A DNA stretch of 64,000 nt from Sphingomonas sp. CROZ-RG-20F-R02-07 (GCF_022662335.1 NZ_JAKNQJ010000003.1:310001-374000), one strand, 5' to 3'; shown: positions 44,156 through 53,307, counted from the first letter of the stretch. The notes: generated from the letters alone by a model not told the origin. Made by a program: numbers and translations.

Positions 44156-44455
44156 ATGGTCGATGCGATAGGCGTGAACAAGGTTGCGGGCGCGGATCTC
44201 CTCCGCGCGTCGACAACGGTGACCGCCTCGGCGGAGCCGCAGGATACCCCGAAGGCCGCACCGGCCGGGGCGAGCACGGCGAGCCAGTCGATCGCCCTTT
44301 CCAAGCAGCTGGCCAGCGCCGCGCCGGTGGACACCGCACGCGTCGCCGAGATCCGCAAGGCCATCGCCGATGGCACATTTCCCATTCTGCCGGCGACGAT
44401 CGCCGATCGCATGCTCGCGCTGAAGATGGACTGGACGACGCATGACAAGGCGTGA
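44156..44455 (+). CDS. flgM: Anti-sigma-28 factor FlgM
   Basis: FlgM (99 residues) binds FliA until the hook is complete and is then exported. The N-terminal half is Ala/Ser/Thr-rich and disordered. The C-terminal half, SIALSKQLASAAPVDTARVAEIRKAIADGTFPILPATIADRML, is the sigma-binding region (VxEIRxAIxxGxYxI pattern). A good SD (GGGAAGGTG) precedes the ATG. flgN starts inside its last codons. Confidence 0.9.
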   Translation: MVDAIGVNKVAGADLLRASTTVTASAEPQDTPKAAPAGASTASQSIALSKQLASAAPVDTARVAEIRKAIADGTFPILPATIADRMLALKMDWTTHDKA

Positions 44456-44756
44456 TGCGCTCGTGACGGTGATCGATTCGCTCCATGCGGAGATCGCCGC
44501 GCTGAAGACCAACGACGTGCACGCGCTGGAACGCGCGACGCGCGAGAAGCTGGCCGCCATCGAGCAGGTCGCGCTGCTCGGCACCGGCCCCGCCGGACCC
44601 GAGATCCGCGAACTGGCCGACGAGGCGAACCGGCTGAACGAGACCTGCCGGATCTATGTGAACCTGATGGCGGCAAATGTTCGCCGCCGCCTGCAGATGC
44701 TGGCCGGCGATCATGCCGCTTCCTACCGCCCCGGCATCGCCGGCGCCTATGCCTGA
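44442..44756 (+). CDS. flgN: FlgN-like flagellar export chaperone
   Basis: A 104-residue all-helical protein that overlaps the end of flgM by 14 nt. The pattern LHAEIAALKTNDVHALERATREKLAAIEQVALL is that of FlgN, the chaperone for FlgK and FlgL. Family conservation is low and the call depends partly on position after flgM. Confidence 0.75.
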   Translation: MTRRDALVTVIDSLHAEIAALKTNDVHALERATREKLAAIEQVALLGTGPAGPEIRELADEANRLNETCRIYVNLMAANVRRRLQMLAGDHAASYRPGIAGAYA

Positions 44757-44783
44757 CGCCCCTGCCGCCGCCTGACGGGCGGT

Positions 44784-44799
44784 TGGCACGGTCCTTGCC
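44784..44799 (+). promoter_or_regulatory. Sigma-54 promoter of the transglycosylase gene
   Basis: TGGCACG-GTCC-TTGCC is a perfect -24/-12 element, 37 bp before the start at 44836. It should also drive flhA and fliA downstream, which are tightly spaced. No CGGCAA palindrome is visible close by. Confidence 0.88.
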
Positions 44800-44835
44800 T
44801 ATGATCCTCCGAACAGGGGGCATTTCCGCAAGACC

Positions 44836-45693
44836 ATGACCGTTACGGCGATCACCAATTCCAGGGTTCAATCGGCGATCCAGCTTGCGAGCAGCAAGAC
44901 GGGCGTGGATTTCGGCTATCTGCTGGGCCAGGCCAAGCTGGAAAGCGGCCTGCGCAGCGATGCCCACGCCTCCACCTCCAGCGCGTCGGGCCTCTACCAG
45001 TTCATCGACCAGAGCTGGCTCGCGATCGTCAAGAAGCACGGCGCCGAGAACGGCCTGTCCTGGGCCGCCGATGCGATCCAGCCGGGCACGGGCGGCAAGC
45101 TGTCGGTCGCCGACGGCAACACCAAGGCGGCGATCCTGGCGCTGCGCAACGATCCCGCCACCGCCTCGATGATGGCCGCCGAATATGCGTCCGACAACAA
45201 GGATGCGCTCCAGGGCACGCTCGGCCGCAGCGTGACCGGCACCGATCTCTACATGGCGCATTTCCTGGGGCTGGGCGGCGCGAAGAAATTCCTCTCGACC
45301 ATGCAGGCGACGCCCGACGCGAGCGGCGCGGCGCTGTTCCCGGCCGCCGCCGCCGCCAATCGCAGCGTCTTCTATGGCAGCGACGGCACGCCGCGCAGCC
45401 TGTCGCAAATCTATGCCCGCTTCGCCGCGAAGCTGGACGGCAGCACGGCCGACGCCGCCGCGACCGCCGCCGCCAACACCGGCTTCGCCGCGCAGGCGCT
45501 CGACATGAACGGCGCCACCGTCGTCACCGGCGCGGGCGAGAGTGCGACCGACGCACTCGCCTGGGCATCGGCCACGCTCGGCAAGTTCGGACGCGGCACC
45601 GGTGCGGCCGGCACGACCGCCGCGTCGCTGCTGCGGCCGACCCCCGATACCGCGCGGCTCGCCTATCTGATGCTCGCACGGATGGGCGGCTGA
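44836..45693 (+). CDS. Lytic transglycosylase domain protein (flagellar, SltF/PleA-like)
   Basis: A 285-residue protein whose first half is a transglycosylase SLT-like domain: FGYLLGQAKLESGL carries the catalytic Glu and SASGLYQFIDQSWLAIVKKHG the following motif. Further on, MAHFLGLGGAKKFL completes the fold. No signal peptide is seen. It probably opens peptidoglycan for the rod, replacing the muramidase half missing from FlgJ here. It has its own sigma-54 promoter and lies 4 nt before flhA. Confidence 0.85.
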   Translation: MTVTAITNSRVQSAIQLASSKTGVDFGYLLGQAKLESGLRSDAHASTSSASGLYQFIDQSWLAIVKKHGAENGLSWAADAIQPGTGGKLSVADGNTKAAILALRNDPATASMMAAEYASDNKDALQGTLGRSVTGTDLYMAHFLGLGGAKKFLSTMQATPDASGAALFPAAAAANRSVFYGSDGTPRSLSQIYARFAAKLDGSTADAAATAAANTGFAAQALDMNGATVVTGAGESATDALAWASATLGKFGRGTGAAGTTAASLLRPTPDTARLAYLMLARMGG

Positions 45694-45697
45694 CGCG

Positions 45698-47761
45698 ATG
45701 AACGCACTGCTCTCCAATCTTCGCCGCGGCGCCCTGCCGCTCGCGATCCTGCTGCTCGTCGTGCTGCTCGTCGTGCCGATCCCCGCGGCGATGCTCGACC
45801 TGTTCTTCGTCACCAACATCGCGATCAGCCTCGCGGTGCTGATGGTGGCGCTGAACGCGCAGAAGCCGCTCGACTTCTCCGCCTTCCCCACCGTGCTGCT
45901 GTTCACGACGCTGTTCCGCCTGGGCCTCAACGTCGCCTCGACGCGCGTCGTGCTGGTGCACGGGCACGAAGGCGGGGGTGCGGCAGGTCATGTGATCGAG
46001 GCGTTCGGCACCTTCCTGATCGGCGGCGACTATGTCGTCGGCCTGTTCGTCTTCGCGATCCTGCTCATCATCAACCTGATCGTGGTGACCAAGGGCGCGG
46101 GCCGCGTGTCCGAAGTCAGCGCGCGCTTCACGCTCGATGCGCTGCCGGGCAAGCAGATGGCGATCGACGCCGATCTGAACGCGGGCCTCATCACCCCCGA
46201 CGAAGCCAAGCAGCGCCGCATCGACACCGCGACCGAAGCCGAATTCTACGGATCGATGGACGGTTCGTCCAAATTCGTGAAGGGCGACGCGGTCGCGGGC
46301 ATGCTGATCCTGGCGGCCAACATCGTCGGCGGGCTGATTCTCGGCCCGGTCAGCCACGGCATGACGATCGGCGCCGCCGCGCACAATTACGTGCTGCTGG
46401 CGATCGGCGACGCGCTCGTCGCGCAGCTCCCGTCGCTGATGCTCTCGATCGCCGCCGCCGCGATCGTCACCCGCGTCACCTCGACGCACGATCTGGCCGG
46501 CCAGATCGGCAGCCAGTTCGGCAGCCCTCGCACCTGGACGCCGGTCGCGGTGATCCTCGGATTGCTGGGGCTGATGCCCGGCATGCCGCATCTGGTGATC
46601 CTGGGGGCGGCATCGATCGCCGGCTTCGCCGCGTGGAAGCTGCGCCAGATCGCGCGCCGGCCGGTGGTCGTTCCCGCCGCCGTGGTGGAGCCGGTCGACC
46701 AGTCCAAGATCGGCTGGGACGAGGTGACCGAGGGCATGCAGGTCAATCTCGACATCGGCTACGGCCTCGTGCCGCTGGTGGACGAACGCCGCGGATCGCC
46801 GCTGATGGGGCGGATCACCGGGGTGCGCCGGCAATTGTCGAAGGAACTCGGCTTCGTCGTGCCGCAGGTTCGCGTGCGCGACGACATCAATCTCGCGCCC
46901 TACACCTATCGGATCATGCTGAACGGCGTGTGCCTGGGCGAAGACCAGGTCGCGCCCGACGAGATGCTCGCCCTCGACACCGGCCAGGCCTATGGCACGC
47001 TTCAGGGCAAGACCGCCAAGGACCCGACCTTCGGCCTCGACGCCACCTGGATTTCCACCAGCGACGCCGATGCCGCGACCGGCATGGGCTATCTGGTGGT
47101 CGATCCCGGCACCGTGATGGCGACGCACCTGAACCACGCGCTCGGCCAGAACGCGTCGGACCTGCTCGGCCCCGACGAGGTGCAGGCGCTGCTCGACGGC
47201 CTGAAGGAGCGCGCCGCGCAACTGGTGGCGAGCCTCAGCCCGGCGCCGCTGCCGCTCACCACGCTCACCCAGGTGCTGCGCGGGCTGCTGGCGGAGAATG
47301 TGCCGCTGAAGGAATTCCGCCGCATCGCCGCCGCCATCGCGGTCGCCGCGCAGAAGACGCAGGACGCCGAGGAAATCATCGAGGCGATCCGCCCCGAACT
47401 CGGCCCGCTCATCATCGGCAAGCTGTGCGGCGTGCGCGAGCCGCTGCGCGTGATGACGCTGGAGGGGCAGTTGGAAGGCCTGCTCGGCCAGGCGATGCGC
47501 TCCGACGCGTCGCGCCGCCACGTCATCGAACCCGATCTCGGCCGCCGCATCGTCGAGGCGCTGCAACGCGCCGCGCAGCCGATGCTCGCCGAGGCCAAGC
47601 CCTTCGCCCTCGTCGTCCAGCCCGCGATTCGCGTGGCCATCCGCAAACTCGTCAAGACCTGCCTGCCCGACACCCCCGTCCTCTCCTTCTTCGAGGTTCC
47701 CGAAGAGAAGGCGGTGGAGGTGATCGCGGTGATCGGCGCATCCGGAGCCCTGCCCGCATGA
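45698..47761 (+). CDS. flhA: Flagellar biosynthesis protein FlhA
   Basis: FlhA (687 residues) is the main membrane gate of the flagellar export apparatus. The N-terminal half has eight helices, with the FHIPEP-type loop between (PLDFSAFPTVLLFTTLFRLGLNVASTR, VSEVSARFTLDALPGKQMAIDADLNAGL and EAEFYGSMDGSSKFVKGDAVA in order). The cytoplasmic C-terminal half has IGYGLVPLVDERRGSPLMGRI. It is followed by fliA with an ATGA overlap. Confidence 0.97.
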   Translation: MNALLSNLRRGALPLAILLLVVLLVVPIPAAMLDLFFVTNIAISLAVLMVALNAQKPLDFSAFPTVLLFTTLFRLGLNVASTRVVLVHGHEGGGAAGHVIEAFGTFLIGGDYVVGLFVFAILLIINLIVVTKGAGRVSEVSARFTLDALPGKQMAIDADLNAGLITPDEAKQRRIDTATEAEFYGSMDGSSKFVKGDAVAGMLILAANIVGGLILGPVSHGMTIGAAAHNYVLLAIGDALVAQLPSLMLSIAAAAIVTRVTSTHDLAGQIGSQFGSPRTWTPVAVILGLLGLMPGMPHLVILGAASIAGFAAWKLRQIARRPVVVPAAVVEPVDQSKIGWDEVTEGMQVNLDIGYGLVPLVDERRGSPLMGRITGVRRQLSKELGFVVPQVRVRDDINLAPYTYRIMLNGVCLGEDQVAPDEMLALDTGQAYGTLQGKTAKDPTFGLDATWISTSDADAATGMGYLVVDPGTVMATHLNHALGQNASDLLGPDEVQALLDGLKERAAQLVASLSPAPLPLTTLTQVLRGLLAENVPLKEFRRIAAAIAVAAQKTQDAEEIIEAIRPELGPLIIGKLCGVREPLRVMTLEGQLEGLLGQAMRSDASRRHVIEPDLGRRIVEALQRAAQPMLAEAKPFALVVQPAIRVAIRKLVKTCLPDTPVLSFFEVPEEKAVEVIAVIGASGALPA

Positions 47762-48531
47762 ACGCGCTCAGCATGAAATCCGCCTTTGTCGATGCAACGG
47801 CGCTCGGGTCGGGAACCGGCCCCCTCACCTATCGTCCCGGCCAGCGCGCCGGCATGGACGCGAACACGCTGGTGCGCGAGCATCTGCCGCTCGTCCGGCG
47901 GATCGCGTGGCACGTCCATGGCTGCATGAGCAGCGTCGTCGAGGTGGAGGATCTCGTCCAGGTCGGGCTGATCGCGCTGGTCGAGGCGGCCGCCCATTTC
48001 GAGGATCGCGGCGGCGCGACCTTTCGCCAATATGTGGCCACCCGGCTGCGCGGCGCGATGATCGACGAACTGCGCCGCCAGGCGACCACCACGCGCGGCG
48101 CGATGCGGCGGCGGCGTGCCTATGCCGATGCCGTTTCCACGCTGACGGCGCAGACCGGCAAGGCGCCGACGGAGGCCGCAACCGCCGAAAAGCTGGGCGT
48201 CACGGTCGCCAAGCTGCGCGCCGAATATGTCACCGCCGATCCCATCCGGTTCGAATCGGTCGACGAGATCTATGCCGACGATCTGCCCTGGTTCGCCGAC
48301 GACACCCCCGACGCCTTCGCCCAGCTCGCCGATGGCGACCTGCGCGCCGCGCTCGTCGAGGCGATCGGCGCGTTGCCGACGCGCGAGGCGCAGGTGGTGC
48401 AGCTCTATTATGTCGAGGAAATGAACCTCGAGGAGATCGGCCAGGTGCTCGGCGTCGGCCAGGCACGCGTCTGCCAGATCAAGAAATCGGCGCACGATCG
48501 GCTGAAAAAGGCGCTCGCCGCGCTGCGGTGA
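47758..48531 (+). CDS. fliA: RNA polymerase sigma factor for flagellar operons (sigma-28)
   Basis: FliA (257 residues) directs late flagellar genes. Region 2 contains LVREHLPLVRRIAWHVHGCM, VEDLVQVGLIALVEAAAHFEDRGGATFRQYVATRLRGAMIDELRR in order. Region 4 has LPTREAQVVQLYYVEEMNLEEIGQVLGVGQARVCQIKKSAHDRLKKAL, whose helix-turn-helix reads the -35 TAAA. The N-terminal 30 residues are extra. The start overlaps the flhA stop by 4 nt. Its likely targets here are flgM and both flagellins. Confidence 0.95.
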   Translation: MNALSMKSAFVDATALGSGTGPLTYRPGQRAGMDANTLVREHLPLVRRIAWHVHGCMSSVVEVEDLVQVGLIALVEAAAHFEDRGGATFRQYVATRLRGAMIDELRRQATTTRGAMRRRRAYADAVSTLTAQTGKAPTEAATAEKLGVTVAKLRAEYVTADPIRFESVDEIYADDLPWFADDTPDAFAQLADGDLRAALVEAIGALPTREAQVVQLYYVEEMNLEEIGQVLGVGQARVCQIKKSAHDRLKKALAALR

Positions 48532-48589
48532 GGCGCCTCGTCGCCGCGCGCCGGCTCCCCTTTGCCGGGCGACCGCGCTATGATGTGCC

Positions 48590-49237
48590 ATGCGCCGCTT
48601 CGAAACAGGCCCGCGTCTGCTGGCGATCGGGCTCGCCATGCTCGCCGGCTTCGTCGATGCGCTCGGTTTTCTGAAGCTGGGCGGCCTGTTCGTCTCGTTC
48701 ATGAGCGGCAACTCGACGCGCATGGCGGTCGGCCTGGCCGGCGACGTGCCGAACGGCCTGGCCGCGGCGGTGCTGATCGCAGCGTTCGTCGGCGGAGTCA
48801 TGACGGGCGCGACCATCGGACGGGTCGCGGGGCGGTGGCGCCGGCAGGCGGTGTTGGCGTTCGTGCTGACGGCGCTGGCGATGGCGGCTGCCGCGGCCAC
48901 GCTCGGCATCGGCCCCTATCCTGCGCCGCTGCTGATGGCGGCCGCGATGGGCGCGGCCAATGCGGTGTTCCAGCGCGATGGCGAGGTGAGCGTCGGCGTC
49001 ACCTATATGACCGGCACGCTCGTGAAGTTGGGCCAGCATCTGGCGGCCGCGCTCGCCGGGGGTCCGCGCTTCGCCTGGGTGCCGTATCTGCTGCTGTGGC
49101 TGGGGCTGGTCGCCGGCGCGATCGCGGGTGCGGCGGTGTTTCCCGTCCTCGGCCTGCGCGCGTTGTGGATCGCCACGGCGGGCGCAGCGCTGTTGCTGGC
49201 GGCCGCGGCGGCGCTTGGCCCCACGCGCGAGCGATGA
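48590..49237 (+). CDS. DUF1275 (YoaK) family membrane protein
   Basis: A 215-residue protein with about six hydrophobic helices. AGFVDALGFLKLGGLFVSFMSGNSTRMAVGLAG and VTYMTGTLVKLGQHL are the signature regions of DUF1275, a family of unknown transport-like role. There is no flagellar link apart from position after fliA, with 58 bp between. It is not coupled to its neighbours. Confidence 0.88.
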   Translation: MRRFETGPRLLAIGLAMLAGFVDALGFLKLGGLFVSFMSGNSTRMAVGLAGDVPNGLAAAVLIAAFVGGVMTGATIGRVAGRWRRQAVLAFVLTALAMAAAAATLGIGPYPAPLLMAAAMGAANAVFQRDGEVSVGVTYMTGTLVKLGQHLAAALAGGPRFAWVPYLLLWLGLVAGAIAGAAVFPVLGLRALWIATAGAALLLAAAAALGPTRER

Positions 49238-49247
49238 GGCGGACGCG

Positions 49248-50234
49248 CTAGCCGCGCCTACCCGTCAGCCGCTCCCAATTGCCGTGCGCGAAGGCCGTAC
49301 GCGCCGCATCGTCGAGCGCGACCGATTCGAGAAAGCGGCGCGGCGCCCCGCCTTCGCGATATTGGTAGGGAAAATCGGTGGAGAACAGCAGCCGCTCCGG
49401 GCCGACGATGGCGAGGCAGCGTTGGAGATAGGTGTCGCTCCACATCCCACTTCCGGTGACGTAGAGATTGTCGCGCGCATAATCCGCCAGCGAGCGTTGC
49501 AGCGGGAGCGCGCGCTGGAAGACCGGGGCCATGCGCTCCAGATAGAACAACACCACCTCGCCCCAATGGCCGAGGATGATCTGCAGATCGGGCAGCTCGT
49601 CGAACACGCCGGCCGCTGCCAGACGGACCCATTGCAGGCCGGCCTCATAATGCCATCCCAGACCGAACGCCGCGAGCACGAGGTCGGCCGTGTCGCTTAT
49701 CCCGGAATAATTGGCCTCGCGCACCGCCGCCAGCGGCGTCTGCGGATGGATGAAGAGCGGCACGCCGAGCTCCGCCGCCTTCGCCAGCATGGGCCGCATG
49801 GCGGGATGATCGAGATGGCGTTCGCGCGTTCGGCCGCAGAGCAGCGCGCCCTTCAGCCCCAGCTCGCGGACGGCGCGTTCCAGCTCGCGCGGCGCCGCAT
49901 CGCCGTCCGCGGTGGGCAGGGCCGCGAAGCCCTGGAACCGGTCGGGGTGGCGGACGCACGCCTCGGCGATCCGGTCGTTGACGCGGCGCGCCATCTGGAC
50001 GGCGGGTCCGGCTTCGAGATTGTGGAGCCCCGGCGTGGTGAGCGAGAGCACCTGCACGTCGACGCCCTGCTCGTCCATCAGCGCCAGACGGCCCGCGCCC
50101 AGATCGGCGAGGCGCGATCCGTTCTCGCCGCCATCGGCAAAGGCGGACACCGGATCGTGCGGCGGCGGCGCCGCGGCCCACGCCTCGCGCACGTCGGCCG
50201 GCAGGATATGCTCTTCGATCGCGATCAGGCGCAT
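49248..50234 (-). CDS. Amidohydrolase family protein (decarboxylase-like)
   Basis: A 328-residue TIM-barrel of the amidohydrolase 2 group. The N-terminal IAIEEHILPA holds the Glu-x-His type first metal ligand, GVPLFIHPQTPL the central histidine, LGHWGEVVLF a further one, and LLFSTDFPY the final aspartate. These are the ligands of 2,6-dihydroxybenzoate decarboxylase and ACMSD relatives, which decarboxylate aromatic acids. The exact substrate cannot be told. It is convergent with the DUF1275 gene. Confidence 0.8.
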   Translation of the reverse strand: MRLIAIEEHILPADVREAWAAAPPPHDPVSAFADGGENGSRLADLGAGRLALMDEQGVDVQVLSLTTPGLHNLEAGPAVQMARRVNDRIAEACVRHPDRFQGFAALPTADGDAAPRELERAVRELGLKGALLCGRTRERHLDHPAMRPMLAKAAELGVPLFIHPQTPLAAVREANYSGISDTADLVLAAFGLGWHYEAGLQWVRLAAAGVFDELPDLQIILGHWGEVVLFYLERMAPVFQRALPLQRSLADYARDNLYVTGSGMWSDTYLQRCLAIVGPERLLFSTDFPYQYREGGAPRRFLESVALDDAARTAFAHGNWERLTGRRG

Positions 50235-50303
50235 GGGCTAACCCCGGTTGGGCGTTGACGAGCGGCCATCCGACGGGCCGCCTGCCGGATCGGTTCGCGT
50301 CCG

Positions 50304-51071
50304 CTAGGCGACCTGCCCGATCGACGCCGGTTCCGGCAGAGCATGCGGCGGCAGGATCCTGAATCCGGGACGCGCCAACAGATAGCCCTGCATGTAGCGC
50401 ACGCCAAGGGCGCGAAGCGTCTCATATTCCGCGGTCGTCTCGATCCCCTCCGCCACGACGACGATGTTCATGCGGGCGAACATGGCGATCAGGCCTTCGA
50501 CGATCATGCGGCGCGGCTGGCTGGTATCGATGTCGCGCACCAATTCCATGTCGAGTTTGACGATGTCGGTCTGCAGCCGCGCCAGCAGCGAAAGCCCGGC
50601 ATGGCCCGCGCCGAAATCGTCCAGCGCGGTGGCGAAGCCCATGCGCCGGTACGTGTCGATGATGTTGGCCACATGCGCGGTGTCGGCGAACTCCTCGTTT
50701 TCGGTGAATTCGAAGACGAGCCGATCGGTGGGCAGGCCGACCGCCGCCGCGGTCTTCAGCGTCAACTGGATGCACGCGACGGGCGAATAGACGGCGTTCG
50801 GCAGGAAATTGATCGACAACCGTGCGCCCGTCTCGACGATACCGGCGGCGACCGCCTGGGTGATGGCGGCCACGCGGCATTGCTGATCGAAGGCATAGCG
50901 ATTCGCCTCGGTGACGGCGGCGAGCACCTGCCCCGCATCCTCGCCATTCGGTCCGCGCACCAGCGCCTCATAGGCCCAGGCGCGGCCGGTCTCGATATCG
51001 ACGATGGGCTGGAACGCCATCGCCAGGTCGAAATTCGTGTCCGGCTGCCGACAGCCCTGGCAGCCACTCAT
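50304..51071 (-). CDS. EAL-domain cyclic-di-GMP phosphodiesterase
   Basis: A 255-residue single EAL domain. EALVRG opens the site, followed by LSINFLPN, the EFTENEE acidic stretch, DDFGAGHAGLSLL, KLDMELVRDID and VAEGIET, so the metal and catalytic residues for c-di-GMP hydrolysis are in place. The N-terminus has Cys-x2-Cys (GCQGC). No sensor or membrane part is present. It lies downstream of the flagellins across a terminator. A GTG at 51101 is an alternative start. Confidence 0.9.
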   Translation of the reverse strand: MSGCQGCRQPDTNFDLAMAFQPIVDIETGRAWAYEALVRGPNGEDAGQVLAAVTEANRYAFDQQCRVAAITQAVAAGIVETGARLSINFLPNAVYSPVACIQLTLKTAAAVGLPTDRLVFEFTENEEFADTAHVANIIDTYRRMGFATALDDFGAGHAGLSLLARLQTDIVKLDMELVRDIDTSQPRRMIVEGLIAMFARMNIVVVAEGIETTAEYETLRALGVRYMQGYLLARPGFRILPPHALPEPASIGQVA

Positions 51072-51179
51072 CGCATCGTATCCATGCCGATTCGTTAGCA
51101 CTCAAACTGCTAATTAACCGTATGTAACATAGATTTAGGTGCATGCGCGCGCCCGCGCTGCGAGTCCTTCGCCACGCAG

Positions 51180-51211
51180 AAAAGCCCCGGCGGCACGGGC
51201 CACCGGGGTCT
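51180..51211 (-). terminator. Terminator after flagellin 1
   Basis: On the minus strand ACCCCGG and CCGGGGC form a stem followed by TTTT. It lies about 80 bp after the flagellin stop at 51289 and isolates it from the EAL gene. Confidence 0.75.
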
Positions 51212-51288
51212 CCTCGACCAAATCCGCTGAGAACCGGTCCGGTCGGCCCCGCCACCCGAGTGGGGGCGCGGTGCCGGGGCCGGCGCGG

Positions 51289-52116
51289 TTACTGACCCAG
51301 CAGTTTCAGCACGCTCTGCGTGCTCTGGTTCGCCTGGCTCAGCATCGCGGTGGATGCCTGGCTCAGGATCTGTGCCTTGGCGAGCGCGGTGGTTTCCGTC
51401 GAGAAATCGGTGTCCTCGATCCGGCTGCGCGCGTCCGTCAGGTTGGTTTCGTTGCTCGTCAGGTTGTTGACCGCGGACTGGAGCTGGTTCTGCGTGGCGC
51501 CCAGGCTCGCGCGGCGGTTCACCACGGTGGCGATCGCGGTGTCGTAATTCGCCAGCGTCGCCGTCGTTACCGACGTGCCCGAGGCGACAACATTGGTGAT
51601 GTTGGCATCGGTGATGAGGCTGGCGCCCAGATTCATCGAGATTGCGTCGCTCGCATTCGCGCCGGCCTGGATCGTGACCACGCCGCTGGTCCCAGCGGTG
51701 CCGTTGAACAGGTTCTGACCGTTGAACTTGGTATTCGACAGTACGTTGGTGATCTGGGTCGCCAGCGCGTTCTGCTCGGCGGTGATGTTGGTAATGTCGC
51801 TGGCGGAATAGGTGCCGTTGGTCTTCTGGACCGCGAGTTCGCGCATGCGCTGCAGGTTGTTCGTGACTTCGTCGAGCGCGCCTTCCGCGGTCTGCGCCAT
51901 CGAGATGCCGTCATTGGCGTTGCGGATGCCCTGCGCCATGCCGGTGATCTGCGACGTCATCGACGCGCTGATGGCGAGGCCGGCGGCATCGTCCTTCGCG
52001 CTGTTGATGCGCTTGCCCGTCGAAAGGCGCTGCATCGAGGTGGACAGCGCCATCTGTGCGCTGGTCGAGGCGTTGGTGGCACGCAGTGCCGCGATATTGC
52101 TTCCGATGACGGTCAT
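51289..52116 (-). CDS. Flagellin (copy 1)
   Basis: A 275-residue flagellin. The N-terminal domain [53 protein letters not shown] is the D0/D1 arm, and the C-terminal arm ends with [31 protein letters not shown]. The outer D2/D3 domains are absent, as in short alphaproteobacterial flagellins. It differs from copy 2 mostly in the middle. It has its own sigma-28 promoter and terminator. Confidence 0.96.
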   Translation of the reverse strand: MTVIGSNIAALRATNASTSAQMALSTSMQRLSTGKRINSAKDDAAGLAISASMTSQITGMAQGIRNANDGISMAQTAEGALDEVTNNLQRMRELAVQKTNGTYSASDITNITAEQNALATQITNVLSNTKFNGQNLFNGTAGTSGVVTIQAGANASDAISMNLGASLITDANITNVVASGTSVTTATLANYDTAIATVVNRRASLGATQNQLQSAVNNLTSNETNLTDARSRIEDTDFSTETTALAKAQILSQASTAMLSQANQSTQSVLKLLGQ

Positions 52117-52176
52117 GTCCGGTCTCCTCAGACGCTCTCCGCCGCCCCCAAGGCATGGGACGAGACGCCAGCAAGG

Positions 52177-52203
52177 ATAACGGCCGGTTAGGAACGACTT
52201 TTA
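52177..52203 (-). promoter_or_regulatory. Sigma-28 promoter of flagellin copy 1
   Basis: On the minus strand TAAA (52200-52203), a 15-nt spacer, then GCCGTTAT (52177-52184). It is about 60 bp before the start codon. Confidence 0.8.
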
Positions 52204-52225
52204 GCAAAAAAAATCGGGAGCCGAC

Positions 52226-52254
52226 AAAATCCCCGGCGAGACCCTCGCCGGGGA
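52226..52254 (-). terminator. Terminator after flagellin 2
   Basis: An 11-bp stem, TCCCCGGCGAG (52230-52240) with CTCGCCGGGGA (52244-52254) around a 3-nt loop; on the minus strand TTTTG follows. A second, T-less hairpin (CCGATCCCGA/TCGGGATCGG, 52288-52327) lies between it and the flagellin 2 stop. Confidence 0.85.
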
Positions 52255-52337
52255 ATTTCGCGCGGCCGGGCAAGCCCGGGGGAGCGACCGATCCCGACAC
52301 CCATGTGGGGGGCGGTATCGGGATCGGACCCCTTGGA

Positions 52338-53162
52338 TTACTGGAGCAGCTTAAGCACGCTCTGCGAGCTCTGATTGGCCTGGCTCAGCATCGCGGTGGA
52401 GGCCTGGCTCAGGATCTGCGCCTTGGCGAGCGCGGTCGTCTCCGAGGAGAAATCGGTGTCCTCGATCCGGCTGCGCGCGTCCGACAGGTTGGTCGAGTTG
52501 CTGGTCAGGTTGTTCACCGCCGACTGGAGCTGGTTCTGCGTGGCGCCCAGGCTCGCGCGGCGGTTCACCACGGTGGCGATCGCGGTGTCGTAGTTCGCGA
52601 GCGTTGCCGACGTCACCGATGCCCCCGAGGCGACCACGTTGGTGATGTTCGAGTCGGTGATGAGGTTGGCGCCCAGGTTGAGCTGGATCTGGTCCGACGT
52701 GTTCGCACCCGCCTGGATCGTGACTGAGCCGCTGGTGCCCGCGGTGCCGGTGAAAAGGTTCTGGCCGTTGAACTTGGTGTTGGTCAGCACGTTGGTGATC
52801 TGCGTGGCGAGCGCGTTCTGCTCGGCGGTGATGTTCGTGATGTCGCTGGCCGAATAGGTGCCGTTGGTCTTCTGGACCGCCAGTTCGCGCATGCGCTGCA
52901 GGTTGTTCGTGACCTCGTCGAGCGAGCCTTCCGCGGTCTGCGCCATCGAGATGCCGTCGTTGGCGTTGCGGACGCCCTGATTCATGCCCGTGATCTGTGC
53001 GGTCATCGACGCGCTGATGGCGAGGCCGGCGGCATCGTCCTTCGCGCTGTTGATGCGCTTGCCGGTCGAGAGGCGCTCCATCGAGGTCGACAGCGCCATC
53101 TGGGCGCTCGTCGAAGCGTTGGTGGCGCGCAGTGCCGAGATGTTGGTTCCGATGACAGTCAT
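52338..53162 (-). CDS. Flagellin (copy 2)
   Basis: A 274-residue flagellin very similar to copy 1 over its whole length, with the same conserved arms ([35 protein letters not shown] and [28 protein letters not shown]). The ATG at 53162 begins [17 protein letters not shown]. An in-frame extension upstream is not flagellin-like and would overlap its promoter. It too has a private sigma-28 promoter and terminator. Confidence 0.95.
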   Translation of the reverse strand: MTVIGTNISALRATNASTSAQMALSTSMERLSTGKRINSAKDDAAGLAISASMTAQITGMNQGVRNANDGISMAQTAEGSLDEVTNNLQRMRELAVQKTNGTYSASDITNITAEQNALATQITNVLTNTKFNGQNLFTGTAGTSGSVTIQAGANTSDQIQLNLGANLITDSNITNVVASGASVTSATLANYDTAIATVVNRRASLGATQNQLQSAVNNLTSNSTNLSDARSRIEDTDFSSETTALAKAQILSQASTAMLSQANQSSQSVLKLLQ

Positions 53163-53223
53163 GTTGGGTCTCCTTTTCAGCGCCCCCCCGTTTTCCGAAC
53201 TGGAAGCCGAGCCGCTGAATGCA

Positions 53224-53250
53224 CAAACGGCAACCCACCGGCAGACTTTA
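53224..53250 (-). promoter_or_regulatory. Sigma-28 promoter of flagellin copy 2
   Basis: On the minus strand TAAA (53247-53250), 15 nt, then GCCGTTTG (53224-53231), about 62 bp before the start codon. Confidence 0.78.
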
Positions 53251-53273
53251 GCCGGCGACCAAACAATTTTTGC

Positions 53274-53307
53274 CGGTTCTTGCCGGCCGCGTTGCCGGCA
53301 AGAACCG
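53274..53307. promoter_or_regulatory. 14-bp inverted repeat upstream of the flbD-like gene
   Basis: CGGTTCTTGCCGGC and GCCGGCAAGAACCG flank a 6-nt centre. It includes the TTGCCGG/CCGGCAA half-sites also seen upstream of flgB. It lies between the flagellin 2 promoter and the activator gene, so it could be an operator for either. No T-run follows on either strand, so it is not a terminator. A further CCGCCCGG/CCGGGCGG repeat (53351-53376) lies nearer the activator. Confidence 0.6.

Noticed and set aside
45524..47566. Minus-strand frame of 680 codons opposite flhA
   Set aside because: The residue make-up (His, Arg, Asp, Gln repeats) is that of an antisense shadow, and flhA is certain.
53274..53307. 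The 14-bp inverted repeat as a terminator
   Set aside because: No T-run follows on either strand, and no gene ends beside it.
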